Assembly (NCBI GenBank): GCA_036490175.1
Contig: DASXEJ010000002.1
Coordinates: 1 to 64,000, forward strand
Direction: 5' to 3'
From: Pirellulales bacterium
Lineage (GTDB): Bacteria > Planctomycetota > Planctomycetia > Pirellulales > JACPPG01
Length of the DNA: 64,000 nucleotides
The notes beneath the pieces are model-generated. The model searched no databases and was not told the origin of the DNA. It saw only the letters and a program-made list of their open reading frames with translations. The translations under genes were made by a program, and so were the position numbers. Shown piece by piece: positions 8,914 through 17,872 of the stretch; within the stretch, counting starts at the first letter, position 1, and the number at the start of each line of letters is the position of its first letter.

Positions 8914-9321
8914 ATGGCAACCATGCGTAGCGAACCCCCCTATCGCGTCTATCCCTGGTGGCCGGAAGACGGCAACGCCTGGATCCATCCCGACGATGTC
9001 CGCCTAGCGCGCCGGCTGATTCCCAGCAACCGCGTCTTTCGTCGTGTGGGGCGCGAAGGTCCCTATCTCGTATTGAGCTATGGAAAGCTGCGTTTGCGGG
9101 TGAAACCGACCCTGCGGCAGGCGATCGACGGCGATGGTTTCGACCTAGGGGACACGGTCGAGGTCTGCTCGCTCGTGGGCAAAAATCGTCCGCTAGTGGC
9201 AACCATTCGCGACATGCACTGGAACGCCCGCTCCCGCGCCATTCAATACCGGCTGTGCCGCCGCAACATGACGCTGGCACGGCGCTATATGGCCGAAGAT
9301 CTGCGACCTGTGGCAAGGTGA
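8914..9321 (+). CDS. Hypothetical conserved-looking 135-residue protein
   Basis: Function not recognised. The frame starts at ATG 8914; a second in-frame ATG at 8923 has AAGGA 11 nt upstream and may be the true start. The protein is soluble, basic and rich in Arg, Trp and Tyr (YPWWPEDGNAWIHPDD, then RLIPSNRVFRR, then YGKLRLRVKPTL). The pattern looks like a small folded beta domain rather than a frame shadow: it has even hydrophobic spacing and no Cys/Ser clusters. No signal peptide or membrane segment. It is flanked by minus-strand genes, so it has its own promoter. Confidence 0.65.
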   Translation: MATMRSEPPYRVYPWWPEDGNAWIHPDDVRLARRLIPSNRVFRRVGREGPYLVLSYGKLRLRVKPTLRQAIDGDGFDLGDTVEVCSLVGKNRPLVATIRDMHWNARSRAIQYRLCRRNMTLARRYMAEDLRPVAR

Positions 9322-9441
9322 AACGACGCCACGGCTGCCAAGTTCTACCTCGCCGGCCGGCGACTCGTGCGTCCGGCATTTGCGCCTTTGGTCCCGCAAG
9401 TCCTCAACCGAACGTGCATAGCGATTTGCCAGCACGCAGAC

Positions 9442-9483
9442 AAAAAAAGGCCGCGACAGGTGGGGCAGGAACCTGTCGCGGCC
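9442..9483 (-). terminator. Strong intrinsic terminator, 13-bp perfect stem
   Basis: Arms 9449-9461 and 9471-9483 pair perfectly around a 9-nt loop. The A7 run at 9442-9448 becomes a U7 tract for minus-strand transcripts. The nearest minus-strand gene upstream is the 76-residue protein at 9744-9974, which already has its own hairpin at 9676-9712. This one is therefore either a backup terminator or ends an unseen transcript from 9484-9675. On the plus strand it also lies 120 nt after the 8914-9321 gene, but without a U tract. Confidence 0.8.
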
Positions 9484-9675
9484 GAATGCGGGGCATTGCT
9501 GCCCTACGTTGGTTATTTTAAGCGCAAGTAAAAGTTGGTCAAGCGATTCGCGCTGCGAGTCATTAAGGTCGACAATGCCATCCGGGGCATTCAGTCCGTC
9601 TCGAAACGGTTGTGTACGCGGCGAAAAGACGAATCACTGCAACACCTGACACTCCCTTTCGCTGGCCTAGCGCAA

Positions 9676-9712
9676 TAAGAAAGCCGCCTGGCGGGTCATC
9701 CCCACCGGCGGC
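9676..9712 (-). terminator. Intrinsic terminator of the 76-residue protein gene
   Basis: Read on the minus strand: stem GCCGCC/GGCGGC (9707-9712 with 9683-9688), then TTTCTTATT. It starts 31 nt past the stop codon at 9744. The loop is 18 nt and can pair partly. Confidence 0.65.
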
Positions 9713-9743
9713 CAATATTAGGATCAGAAGGCGTGAGCAATTC

Positions 9744-9974
9744 TTAACGTTGCTCTTGCGGCTGGCGTCCGACCGTCATGCGGGCTTCGCCACAATTCCA
9801 ATATTCTTCCAGGCGCTCCAACAGCGCGTCGGCGCCAATTTTCGATACCCCATGAGCGACGAGTAGTTGCTTTACCTTGTCGTGGCGACCGACCAGCGTG
9901 TCGAGCGCGCTAAACTCGTCGAGCGACATCGGGGCGGAGAAAATCTCCTGGATGGTTGGCTCTTGGATCGACAT
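9744..9974 (-). CDS. Small hypothetical protein, 76 residues
   Basis: ATG 9974 has AGGA 8 nt upstream, and a terminator follows directly, so this is probably a real short gene. It is acidic at the N-terminus (SIQEPTIQEIFSAPMS), helical in the middle (LDEFSALDTLVGRHDKVKQLL), and has two Gly/Ala turns before a Leu-rich helix (ADALLERLEEYW). No signal peptide, no membrane segment, one Cys. Not recognised; the layout resembles a small cytoplasmic adaptor or regulatory protein, but nothing proves this. Confidence 0.6.
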   Translation of the reverse strand: MSIQEPTIQEIFSAPMSLDEFSALDTLVGRHDKVKQLLVAHGVSKIGADALLERLEEYWNCGEARMTVGRQPQEQR

Positions 9975-10310
9975 ATCCCCATTCCTGTTGACGTTGAGAG
10001 AACACTTGAAAGTCTAGCTCACGGCTGCACGTCGCACCTGGTATGCCATACGCCGACGGAAACGTCGTCCCAATACTCATAAAAGCAATACTCGCACTCG
10101 GCCAACGACCGTGATGGCCGCAGGCAGCCAACTATTGACAGGAGTTGGCCGCTCGCACGGGAAATGAATTCGATCCCAGTGCAGTTCTGGGATGTAACGG
10201 GCCGCCGACATTCTCCGACTGGGCAGCAGCGAAAGTCGCTAGGGAGGGCCCGACTTGCCCCGGATTGACCTCCCGCCCGCCGCTCGTCAAAATTGGGGCC
10301 TCGCTCTCGT
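9975..10310. other. Intergenic, 336 bp upstream of tRNA-Leu
   Basis: Holds the promoter of the small minus-strand gene and presumably that of tRNA-Leu. A TTGACA occurs at 10135-10140 but no acceptable -10 box lies 16-18 nt after it. Nothing else seen. Confidence 0.4.
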
Positions 10311-10393
10311 GCCGGAGTGGCGGAATGGCAGACGCGCTGGACTCAAAATCCAGTGGCCGCAAGGTCGTGTGGGTTCAAGTCCCACCTCCGGTA
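10311..10393 (+). tRNA. tRNA-Leu (anticodon CAA)
   Basis: 83-nt class II tRNA with a long variable arm. The acceptor stem is GCCGGAG (10311-10317) with CTCCGGT (10386-10392) plus discriminator A. The first pair is a G-U wobble. The anticodon stem is CTGGA/TCCAG around the loop CTCAAAA, giving anticodon CAA, which reads UUG leucine codons. The T-loop is GTTCAAGTC. The 3' CCA is not encoded. Confidence 0.95.
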
Positions 10394-11171
10394 TTCAAAG
10401 CCCGATATATATTCGAGGAACTATCGGCTCCGTCGGCCGCCGTGGCATCTTGATCGTTGGCACCTTGGCCATCAGGGCCGTCTTGACCGCCCAGCTCAGT
10501 GCGGCCTTTCGAGGGGCGGGGTTGCTCTCGTTCATCGCCTGGGTGCGTTCAGGGTGTCGCACCTCGGTCGGATAGTGGCTAATCCTGCCGACGTGAGTTA
10601 GCGCGGCAGAATGTCACCGTCCCGACATGTCGCTATCCAGGCCTCCGGAGAACGTCCGCGGCGTGTTACCACGTGGGCACGGCAACCGGGGTTGCAACCA
10701 TGTGATCGATCATCAGGTCGTCCTTTGGCCCTGGCCTCGCGACCCGGAGGTCGAGAATCGTCCCCGAGGAAGACCCTGAGAATTTGCGCCGTGGGGCGAT
10801 TTCCATTGACTGCGGTCCAGGCGAGTTCTACGATCCTAGCTGGTGGAGAGGAGAGGCCCTTCCGCCGGAACACACAACTGGGCAGCTAATGGTGTGGATA
10901 TCTCGGCAACGTAGCGCGTAGACGCTTGCGCTCGTTTCTCGTTTTTTCATCCGTACGTTTTCTTCTGCCGTCGCGCGCGGGCATCTTCCTGCGCGCCACG
11001 GTAGGTCACTCAAGAGATCGAGACCCATGTTCGTTTTGCTTTTCTTCGTTTTCCTGTGTGTTGTTATCCGATTCGTTTTCGCGCTCTCGCGCGCACCGGT
11101 TGTGACCGCCGCTTCTTCGGCGCCCGATCGGCTTCTTGGGACAGGTCGAGGCACTTGCGAGGATTCATATC
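10394..11171. other. Intergenic, 778 bp, no gene seen
   Basis: Lies between tRNA-Leu and the pentapeptide-repeat gene. All frames here have shadow-like composition (Arg/Ser/Pro/Cys-rich). A pyrimidine-rich stretch lies around 10930-11000 and again near 11036-11050. It presumably contains the promoter and a long leader for the downstream gene. No RNA family recognised. Confidence 0.4.
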
Positions 11172-14100
11172 ATGTTTCGTCAATTCCGCACTTTTTGTGC
11201 GACATTCCGTCCGGCCGCGCTTGCGGCCACAAAGCCATGCCAGTCATTCATTGTTTCACAGCGCGCCGTTGCGCCAGTCGGAGTTCTGTCCGTTTGCCGG
11301 CGTCAGCGACCACGTTGCAACATCGTCGCCGCAGCCTGCACGACGCTCGCGATGGCGTGGATGTGCGTGGCAGTCGCGCCCTTGCGCGCGCAGATCAATA
11401 GTCTGCAAACAGGCCAGCCGATTCCTGGCACGGCAGGGATCACGCTCGGCCCCGGGATCGATCTATCGGGCTGGAACGCGGCCGGTCACAGCCTGCGGTA
11501 CGGCGATTTTAGCGGCGGCGGTGCGGGCGGGCTCAACTTGGCCGGCGCCACGTTCGACGCCAGTTGGCTTGACAACGCCTCGTTCAATAGCGTAATGGCG
11601 ACGAGCGCCAGCTTCGTCGGCGCCTCGCTCACGAATACAGATTTCGGTTTTAGCACCCTCACCAATGCCAACTTCAATCAGGCCAATCTCACCGGCGCGT
11701 ACGTGGGCTATTCGACGCTCACCGGGGCGAGCTTTAGCGGAGCCAACGTGACGGGCACGGATTTTCGCTATTCGAACCTGACCAGTGGGCAGTTCTACGC
11801 CACGGTCAACTATCAGAATCAGGATCTCACGGGCATCAACTTCTCGGGCGACGACCTGACCGGCTGGAACCTGGCCGGACAGAATTTGAAGAATGGCGGT
11901 TTCTCGAATACGTCGCTGGTGAATGCTGACTTGGCGGGCGCCAACTTCACAGGCGCAACCATCGATGGAGCGAATTTCCACGGCGCGACGGGTTTTACCA
12001 CCGCACAGTTGTATTCCACCGGCAGCTATCAAGCGCACAATCTGGGAGCGATCAGCCTCATCGGCTACGACCTTACCGGCGTGAATCTCGCTGGCCAGAA
12101 TATGCCCGGTTTGAACTTCGGCAGTGCTGTACTGACCAATGCCAATCTCAGCCAGGCCAATCTGACCGGTGGCACGCTCTACTACGCCAACTTCGCAAGC
12201 GCCAATTTGAACCAGGCGAACCTGACCAACGCCAACCTGTATAGCGCGATACTCACGAACGCCAATTTCACTCAGGCGAATTTGACCAATGCCAACCTAT
12301 CGAGCACTACACTTTCGGGCGCCGACTTCGGCCAGGCGGACTTGACCAATGTCAACCTTTCCGGCGCCACGCTCTCGGGCGCCGACTTCGGAAAGGCCAA
12401 CTTAACGAGCGCTAATCTGTCAGGACAGGCACTTGCGGGCATCAACTTTGCCGGTGCCACCATTGCCGGCGCAAACTTTACGGGCGCCACGGGCCTTTCC
12501 AATCAACAGATCTACGGCACCACGGATTATCAGGCGGGAAAGCTTCCGGGCCTCAACTTCTCCGGCCAGGATTTAACAGGCGGAAACTATAGTAGGCAGA
12601 ATCTCGAAGGAACAAGCTTCGCCGGAACCAAGCTCACCGCCGGCAATCTGAGTGGTTCCAACGCCACAAACACCAATTTCACCGGCGCCGACCTCTCGCA
12701 AGCAAATCTTTCGTCGGCAGCATTCACGAACGCTCAACTGCCAAATTCCAACCTGCGCGGCGCTAATGCAGCGAACGCCGTCTTCAACAACGCCAACCTG
12801 AATGGCGCCGACTTAAGCCAGGCGTACTTGGGTAACCAGCCGCCCGGCAGTATGTTCCCTGGCAACTCAACTAGCTTTGTTGGCGCGACGCTCGTTAGCG
12901 CCAAGCTTGTTGGCGCCTCCGCCCCAGGAGCAAACTTCACGAACGCCAACCTCACGACTGCCGATATGTCGCAAGCTGATTTCACCGGCGCGATTTTCAC
13001 CGGCGCGACGCTCACCGGTTCCAACTTTGCCGGCGCGATCGTGGCGAGCGGAAACTTTTCAGCCACCCCGACCTTTACTTCGGCTCAGCTTTATTCCACG
13101 GCCAGCTACCAGAATCAGAATCTGGGCGCGATCAATCTCAGCGGCAACGACGTCACGGGCTGGAATTTTGCCGGGCAAAATATTCCTGGTGCGAATTTCA
13201 GCAATACCCCGAGTCTGACTGCCCAGCAGATTTACAGCACAGGCAGCTACCAGTCATTGACTCTGGGGGCGATCAATCTCAGCAATAACGACATCACGGG
13301 CTGGAACCTTGCCAATCAGAACTTGACGCAAGCCAATTTCAGCGCGGCGACGCTGGCGGGCGTCAATTTCGCCGGCACAACGGTTGCCGGCGCGAATTTC
13401 AATAATACAGGCCTCACAGCCCAACAGCTTTATTCAACGGCCAGCTATCAGGCGAAGTCGTTGTCGACGGCCGTTTTTCCATACGTTGGCATTCAGCTTG
13501 CCGGCGATGTTGTCAGCGGTTGGAACTTTGCCGGGCAAAACCTGTCTGGCGCTAGCTTCGCAGGCGATAACTTAACCAACACGGACTTTACCGGTGCCAA
13601 TGTTAACGGTGTCAACTTTGCCAACACCAATCTCACTGCCCAGCAGCTGTACTCAACGGCCAACTACCAGGCGAAAACGCCCTTCGGGAGGCTTAGCGTC
13701 CTTTTGGGGCAAGGTCCGAATTTTAGCGGTGACAATTTGACGGGTTGGAATCTTGCCGGCCAGAATCTGCCGTTCGCCAACTTCCTTGGAGCAGATCTCA
13801 CGAACACTAATTTTTCCGGAGCAGACCTGCGCCGGGCGTTCAACTATTCGGCATCGTTCTCCGGTGTAAATCTCTCGGATGCAGATCTGCGCGGTACGTC
13901 GATCACTACCTCCACATTGTCCGGGGCATTCACAACCAATGCCATTTTGCCCGTTCCGGGGTTCCTAAACATGGGCCAAATTGGGCCGCTGGCACTTGCT
14001 GCATCGGAGACACTGGTGGTGCGAGAGCCGCCGAGCACACAAACTTTCCCAAACAATACGGTTACAATCAATCAAGGCCTGTCGCTTACATCGACGAGTA

Positions 14101-14492
14101 CGTTGCAAATGCTCATTGGCACCAGCCTCCTTGGCTACTTTGGCATTCCCACTTTCCCTTTCTCCTCTACGATCTATCTCAATCTCGCGCCGGGCAATGT
14201 GCATTTGGGCGGCACGCTGGATCTGGCTTTCGACCCAGCCACGGGCCCACCCTCACTGAGCAGTTTCACGTTGCAACTTTTTAATTGGAATGCCGAGCTG
14301 CCGGCTGGCCAGCATTTCGACCAGATCATCGCCCCCGCAGGATACATCGCGGATACGAGCCAGCTCTACACGACGGGCTACGTCACGTTCACGGCCGTAC
14401 CTGAGCCCACGAGTGCCGTACTGGCCGCGCTCGGCGGCTTTGGCTTGCTCGCGCTTCGACGGCGGACCCGTATTCGATCGAAGCGCGGTTGA
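11172..14492 (+). CDS. Giant secreted pentapeptide-repeat protein with PEP-CTERM tail
   Basis: 1106 residues from ATG 11172, chosen for GAGGA 8 nt upstream. It has an unusually long basic leader (about 75 residues) ending in a hydrophobic stretch and APLRAQ. From about residue 90 to 830 the chain is dominated by A(N/D)Lxx/A(N/D)Fxx pentapeptide repeats, the right-handed quadrilateral beta-helix fold. These are organised in about seven longer modules, each opening with (A/Q)QLYSTxSYQ and closing with DLTGWNLAGQNL. After the repeats comes a ~160-residue beta-rich domain and a PEP-CTERM tail (VPEPTSAVLAALGG, then LRRR). Most pentapeptide proteins are cytosolic. An exported, surface-sorted one is more likely a structural or adhesive fibre than a DNA-mimic. 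Confidence 0.9.
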   Translation: MFRQFRTFCATFRPAALAATKPCQSFIVSQRAVAPVGVLSVCRRQRPRCNIVAAACTTLAMAWMCVAVAPLRAQINSLQTGQPIPGTAGITLGPGIDLSGWNAAGHSLRYGDFSGGGAGGLNLAGATFDASWLDNASFNSVMATSASFVGASLTNTDFGFSTLTNANFNQANLTGAYVGYSTLTGASFSGANVTGTDFRYSNLTSGQFYATVNYQNQDLTGINFSGDDLTGWNLAGQNLKNGGFSNTSLVNADLAGANFTGATIDGANFHGATGFTTAQLYSTGSYQAHNLGAISLIGYDLTGVNLAGQNMPGLNFGSAVLTNANLSQANLTGGTLYYANFASANLNQANLTNANLYSAILTNANFTQANLTNANLSSTTLSGADFGQADLTNVNLSGATLSGADFGKANLTSANLSGQALAGINFAGATIAGANFTGATGLSNQQIYGTTDYQAGKLPGLNFSGQDLTGGNYSRQNLEGTSFAGTKLTAGNLSGSNATNTNFTGADLSQANLSSAAFTNAQLPNSNLRGANAANAVFNNANLNGADLSQAYLGNQPPGSMFPGNSTSFVGATLVSAKLVGASAPGANFTNANLTTADMSQADFTGAIFTGATLTGSNFAGAIVASGNFSATPTFTSAQLYSTASYQNQNLGAINLSGNDVTGWNFAGQNIPGANFSNTPSLTAQQIYSTGSYQSLTLGAINLSNNDITGWNLANQNLTQANFSAATLAGVNFAGTTVAGANFNNTGLTAQQLYSTASYQAKSLSTAVFPYVGIQLAGDVVSGWNFAGQNLSGASFAGDNLTNTDFTGANVNGVNFANTNLTAQQLYSTANYQAKTPFGRLSVLLGQGPNFSGDNLTGWNLAGQNLPFANFLGADLTNTNFSGADLRRAFNYSASFSGVNLSDADLRGTSITTSTLSGAFTTNAILPVPGFLNMGQIGPLALAASETLVVREPPSTQTFPNNTVTINQGLSLTSTSTLQMLIGTSLLGYFGIPTFPFSSTIYLNLAPGNVHLGGTLDLAFDPATGPPSLSSFTLQLFNWNAELPAGQHFDQIIAPAGYIADTSQLYTTGYVTFTAVPEPTSAVLAALGGFGLLALRRRTRIRSKRG

Positions 14493-14643
14493 AAAGAAGT
14501 GTCGAGATTTGCGGGCGACGAAACCAGCATCCCTGCAAATCCCACTCGTCGACGGCTGTTGCTGCCGCCTCCGGTTTAGGGTACCGTTTTCCTCAATCTC
14601 GACGATCCCGCGAACCGTACCATTTCAGGCGCAGTCTGAAGGT

Positions 14644-15843
14644 ATGGCCGCGACGAACTACGATCGCATGTCGCCGGTCGGCGTTGGCAATTTCACTCGA
14701 GGACAAACGGTGCGTTGTTTCCATTCGCCCTTGGCCCGTTGGTTGATTCCCTTCGCTTGTATCTTCATCGTCGTTGTGCCAGCTGCGCCGGCCGCGCAAC
14801 TGGTACTAGTGGCGGGCGGCCGTGAGGAACAGGTGCCGGCCTTGGCGACCAAAGCCAAGTTGAACGGCCCCTTCGGCGTCGAATTCAACGCGTCAGGCAC
14901 GTTGTTCTTCGTCGAGATGCCCGGCAATCGCGTGTGCGCCGTTGATGCACACGGCGTGTTGAAGACTGTCGCCGGCACGGGGGAGAAGGGGAATTCCGGC
15001 GACGGCGGACCGGCGCTATCGGCCACGTTCGATGGCATGCACAACCTGGCCATCGGTGCCAGAGGAGACATCTATATTGCCGACACCTGGAACCATCGCG
15101 TCCGCAAGCTCGACCCGGCCGGCAAAACGATCACCGCGTTTGCCGGTACCGGCCGCAAGGGCTTTAGCGGCGATGGCGGCCCCGCCGACAAGGCCGAGTT
15201 CGGCGCAGTCTACTGCGTGGCCTTACAGCCAGACGGCCGGAGACTGCTGATCGCCGATCTCGATAACCGGCGGATTCGCGCCATCACGCTCGCACCGGGC
15301 ACTGGCAATCCGATAGACGATACGGGGAACCCCGTGGCCGGTACTGTCGAGACCGTGGCGGGCAATGGCGAGCGCGGAGTGCCCACCGACGGCGCCCTGG
15401 CACGCGAAGCGCCACTGGCTGATCCGCGGGCCGTGGCCGCCGACGCGCGCGGCAACATCTATATCCTGGAGCGTGGCGGCAATGCCTTGCGCGTGGTCGA
15501 TACGGCCGGACATATTCGCACCGTGGCCGGAAAAGGAACCAAGGACTGTCGCGACGAAGAGGGACGCGAGCCGTCGCCGCTGAATGGTCCCAAGCATCTC
15601 TGCATCGACCTCGACGGCAACGTCGTCATCGCCGACACAGAGAACCACATGATCCGAAAATATCTGCCGGCAGAACACAAGCTCGTTCGCATCGCCGGGA
15701 CGGGCCAGGCCGGCGCCGCAGGCTTGGATGGCCCACCGCTCGCGGCCCAATTAAACCAACCGCACGGTGTCTTCGTGCATCCCACCGGCACGCTGTATAT
15801 CGCCGACAGCTCGAACAACCGGATCGTCAAAATTACGCCATAG
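14644..15843 (+). CDS. Exported NHL-repeat beta-propeller protein
   Basis: 399 residues from ATG 14644; the frame is open upstream into the pentapeptide gene but that part is shadow. GAAGG lies very close to this ATG, so the exact start is uncertain; ATG 14668 is an alternative. A hydrophobic signal or anchor (WLIPFACIFIVVVPAAPA) is at about 37-55. The rest is NHL repeats, each with LNGPFGVEF, IYIADTWNHRVRK, VTVAGTG-like strands: GTGEKGNSGDGGPA, GTGRKGFSGDGGPA and GTGQAGAAGLDGPP mark blade ends. Six-bladed NHL propellers are binding or enzymatic platforms; the partner here is unknown. It is separated by 150 bp from the pentapeptide gene on the same strand and may share its transcript. Confidence 0.85.
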   Translation: MAATNYDRMSPVGVGNFTRGQTVRCFHSPLARWLIPFACIFIVVVPAAPAAQLVLVAGGREEQVPALATKAKLNGPFGVEFNASGTLFFVEMPGNRVCAVDAHGVLKTVAGTGEKGNSGDGGPALSATFDGMHNLAIGARGDIYIADTWNHRVRKLDPAGKTITAFAGTGRKGFSGDGGPADKAEFGAVYCVALQPDGRRLLIADLDNRRIRAITLAPGTGNPIDDTGNPVAGTVETVAGNGERGVPTDGALAREAPLADPRAVAADARGNIYILERGGNALRVVDTAGHIRTVAGKGTKDCRDEEGREPSPLNGPKHLCIDLDGNVVIADTENHMIRKYLPAEHKLVRIAGTGQAGAAGLDGPPLAAQLNQPHGVFVHPTGTLYIADSSNNRIVKITP

Positions 15844-15846
15844 CTG

Positions 15847-15868
15847 AAAAACCGCGACCGTCGCGGTT
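15847..15868 (-). terminator. Intrinsic terminator after the TVP38 gene
   Basis: On the minus strand: AACCGCGA, loop CGG, TCGCGGTT, followed directly by TTTC. It starts 12 nt beyond the stop of the 15881-16627 gene. The convergent NHL gene ends at 15843, so the hairpin separates both transcripts. Confidence 0.85.
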
Positions 15869-15880
15869 AGCGGCGCGTTC

Positions 15881-16627
15881 TCATGCTGTAGCGGATGCCT
15901 GGCTTTCACTATCGGCAATCGCCCGCCGCGCCAGACGCACGATGTACACCAGCATGGCGATGCACAGCACCAGGCCGCCGATAGTAAGCATGCTGTGCAG
16001 GGTCGAATGCTCGCTCGCACTTCCGGACATCTTGGCCACGTGTTTGGCCACGTAACCAAAATAAACTTCCACAAACAGGCTCGGCACCAGCCCGAAGCAA
16101 GCGGCAAGGAATGTCGGAAAGCGGGCCGCCGTAGCCCCCAATACGTAGCTGACCGTGACGGGATTGATCGGCGTCAGCCGCAGCAGAAATTGAAAGCGAA
16201 AGCCTTCGCGATTCACCGCCCGCTCGATGGCTGCCAACTGTGGTTTGCGTGCCAACAGCGCGCGCACGGCCCGCTCGAAGAACAACCGGCCAAGCAGGAA
16301 GTTCACCGTGGCGGTCAGCAAGCAGGCAACCGTCATCAGTGCCGTCCCCCACAATAGGCCGAACAGGGCCCCGGCCATTACTGCAAAGGCCGTATCAGGC
16401 ACAAAGATCGAAGTGCCGACAACGACGGCGGCCATGAATATCACATAGCCCCATGACCCTTGCGATGCCACCCAATCTTCGAGCGCCGGGATGTGATGGC
16501 CGAAAGAACGGCCCACCCACAGCGCAACGGCAACCAATAGCCCCCCCGCGGCGACTTTAACCCACGTTCGTCCGCGGCCGTTGTCCGGCGTCGCAACGAC
16601 CGGCTGCTGTTTCGTCGGTTCGCTCAT
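15881..16627 (-). CDS. TVP38/TMEM64 family inner-membrane protein (DedA-like)
   Basis: 248 residues from ATG 16627 (GGAG 11 nt upstream); an open frame continues upstream to 17665 but only as a shadow of the gene on the other strand. About six hydrophobic segments: 23-40, 56-78, 85-110, 150-172, 176-198 and 212-235. The family core is visible as GTSIFVPDTAFAVMAGALFG and LLRLTPINPVTVSYVLGATA, the latter resembling the re-entrant-loop Arg/Pro motif of SNARE-associated/VTT proteins. These proteins are implicated in lipid scrambling and membrane homeostasis. Followed by its own terminator. Confidence 0.85.
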   Translation of the reverse strand: MSEPTKQQPVVATPDNGRGRTWVKVAAGGLLVAVALWVGRSFGHHIPALEDWVASQGSWGYVIFMAAVVVGTSIFVPDTAFAVMAGALFGLLWGTALMTVACLLTATVNFLLGRLFFERAVRALLARKPQLAAIERAVNREGFRFQFLLRLTPINPVTVSYVLGATAARFPTFLAACFGLVPSLFVEVYFGYVAKHVAKMSGSASEHSTLHSMLTIGGLVLCIAMLVYIVRLARRAIADSESQASATA

Positions 16628-16825
16628 CCGTGCTACTTCTCCGATTGATTCTCGGACGTGCCCCTTGTTACGCTGACGTCGCTCCGGCCGCAAGGGCGCG
16701 CCGCTGGGTAATGCGGGCCACGCCAGAAAACGCTTCGTGCGCCGAACGCACCCAGACCGACGGCGGTCGTTCGATCCGCATTCGGACGGAAAAACCGTTC
16801 GTGTCTCTCTGCAAGGAAAAGTGTG

Positions 16826-17701
16826 ATGCGTATTCCTGCCTATTGGGCAAAGGGGACTGCCAACGAAACCGCGCCTGACGGCGCGGCGCGCTCGTTTTCT
16901 TGTTGGCGCAGTTCGGATGCCAGTCAAAGCGAAGCCCAAGAGTCTGCGCTGGCGGCAGCCGCGCGCATTTTGCGTGCGCGTCTCAGTGGTCAGCGGCTCG
17001 ACCGGTACGGTTATGGCAACGTCCCGTTGCGTGAGGAGGTCATCCAGCGATTCACGAGCTCCGACGGAGAGATCACGGCCGCTGTCACGCGCAATGCCTA
17101 CGGGGCGCTCGTGCTGAATACGGCGCGCGTCATGTTTGTCGACATCGATTTTCAGGAAGTCGGGGCAGGCGCCACGCTGAGTCAAATGTTTGGCGCCCTG
17201 TTGGGCCGCAAGCCGCCTTCCCCCGTTGCCCCCATTGAACAGCAGGAGCAAACTGCCCGCCTGCGCGTCGAGAACTTTGTCCGCGACAACCCGGCTTGGA
17301 ATGTCCGCGTTTACCGCACGCATTCCGGGCTGCGGCTGCTGGCGACGCACGATCTGTTCGATCCGACGGGGGACGAAACGCAGGCCTGTTTCGTGGCACT
17401 CGGCGCCGATCCGCTTTATACGCGGTTGTGCCAGGCGCAGGCCTCGTTTCGCGCGCGGCTCACTCCCAAGCCCTGGCGCTGCGGGATTTGGAAACCGGCC
17501 GTTTCCTGGCCGCGCGACACGGGCGCGGCGCAGGCTCGTTTCGACGCTTGGCAGGCCAAATACTCGGCCAGCCAGGCAAAATATGCCACCTGCCGCCATC
17601 TGGCGACATTGGGCAACGCCACAATGCACCCCGACGCCGAAGTGATCGTGAAAGTTCACGACCATATCGCCCGCTGCGACGCCGCGCTGCCCCTGGCATG
17701 A
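16826..17701 (+). CDS. Conserved-looking protein of unknown function, 291 residues
   Basis: The start ATG 16826 has AAGGA 8 nt upstream; a GTG lies one codon earlier. The N-terminus MRIPAYWAKGT, then SFSCWRSSD, is distinctive, followed by a helical segment (EAQESALAAAARILRARL) that suggests a real, conserved family. The middle has a hydrophobic-DxD strand (VMFVDIDF, near 104-111) and RVYRTHSGLRLLATHD near 165-180. Together these weakly recall motifs I and II of archaeo-eukaryotic primase-like folds. No signal peptide or membrane segment; two Cys near the C-terminus. Function not assigned. It is divergent from the TVP38 gene across about 200 bp. Confidence 0.75.
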   Translation: MRIPAYWAKGTANETAPDGAARSFSCWRSSDASQSEAQESALAAAARILRARLSGQRLDRYGYGNVPLREEVIQRFTSSDGEITAAVTRNAYGALVLNTARVMFVDIDFQEVGAGATLSQMFGALLGRKPPSPVAPIEQQEQTARLRVENFVRDNPAWNVRVYRTHSGLRLLATHDLFDPTGDETQACFVALGADPLYTRLCQAQASFRARLTPKPWRCGIWKPAVSWPRDTGAAQARFDAWQAKYSASQAKYATCRHLATLGNATMHPDAEVIVKVHDHIARCDAALPLA

Positions 17702-17872
17702 CGAGCCGGCGGCGGCGGGTTACACTCGATGCCTTCAGCAGCACCCACGAAATACGTCCGTGTTGCCGCTACTGTGTTTGATCGGTCGAACGGGAACCCG
17801 CCCGCCAGGTCGCCCAAGCCGCTACATTTGTCGCACGCCGCCCGCAGATTCACCCGCCCGAAAGCCCATCCG

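Noticed and set aside
10135-10140. TTGACA as a promoter -35 box for tRNA-Leu
   Set aside because: No reasonable -10 hexamer 16-18 nt downstream and the tRNA begins 170 bp further on.
11463-12038. 191-codon minus-strand frame inside the pentapeptide gene, plus similar ones at 12272-13066
   Set aside because: Mirror of a repetitive coding region; the apparent repetitive protein merely reflects the pentapeptide period.
14290-14643. Upstream extension of the NHL-repeat gene into the pentapeptide gene
   Set aside because: It lies in a different frame of a coding region and reads as Arg/Ser/Pro-rich shadow; the signal-peptide-like stretch begins after 14644.
15881-17665. A 594-codon minus-strand frame extending the TVP38 gene upstream
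   Set aside because: The extra 346 residues are antisense to the well-supported 16826-17701 gene, are Arg/Gly/Cys-rich, and the TVP38 protein starts naturally at ATG 16627 with its own ribosome site.
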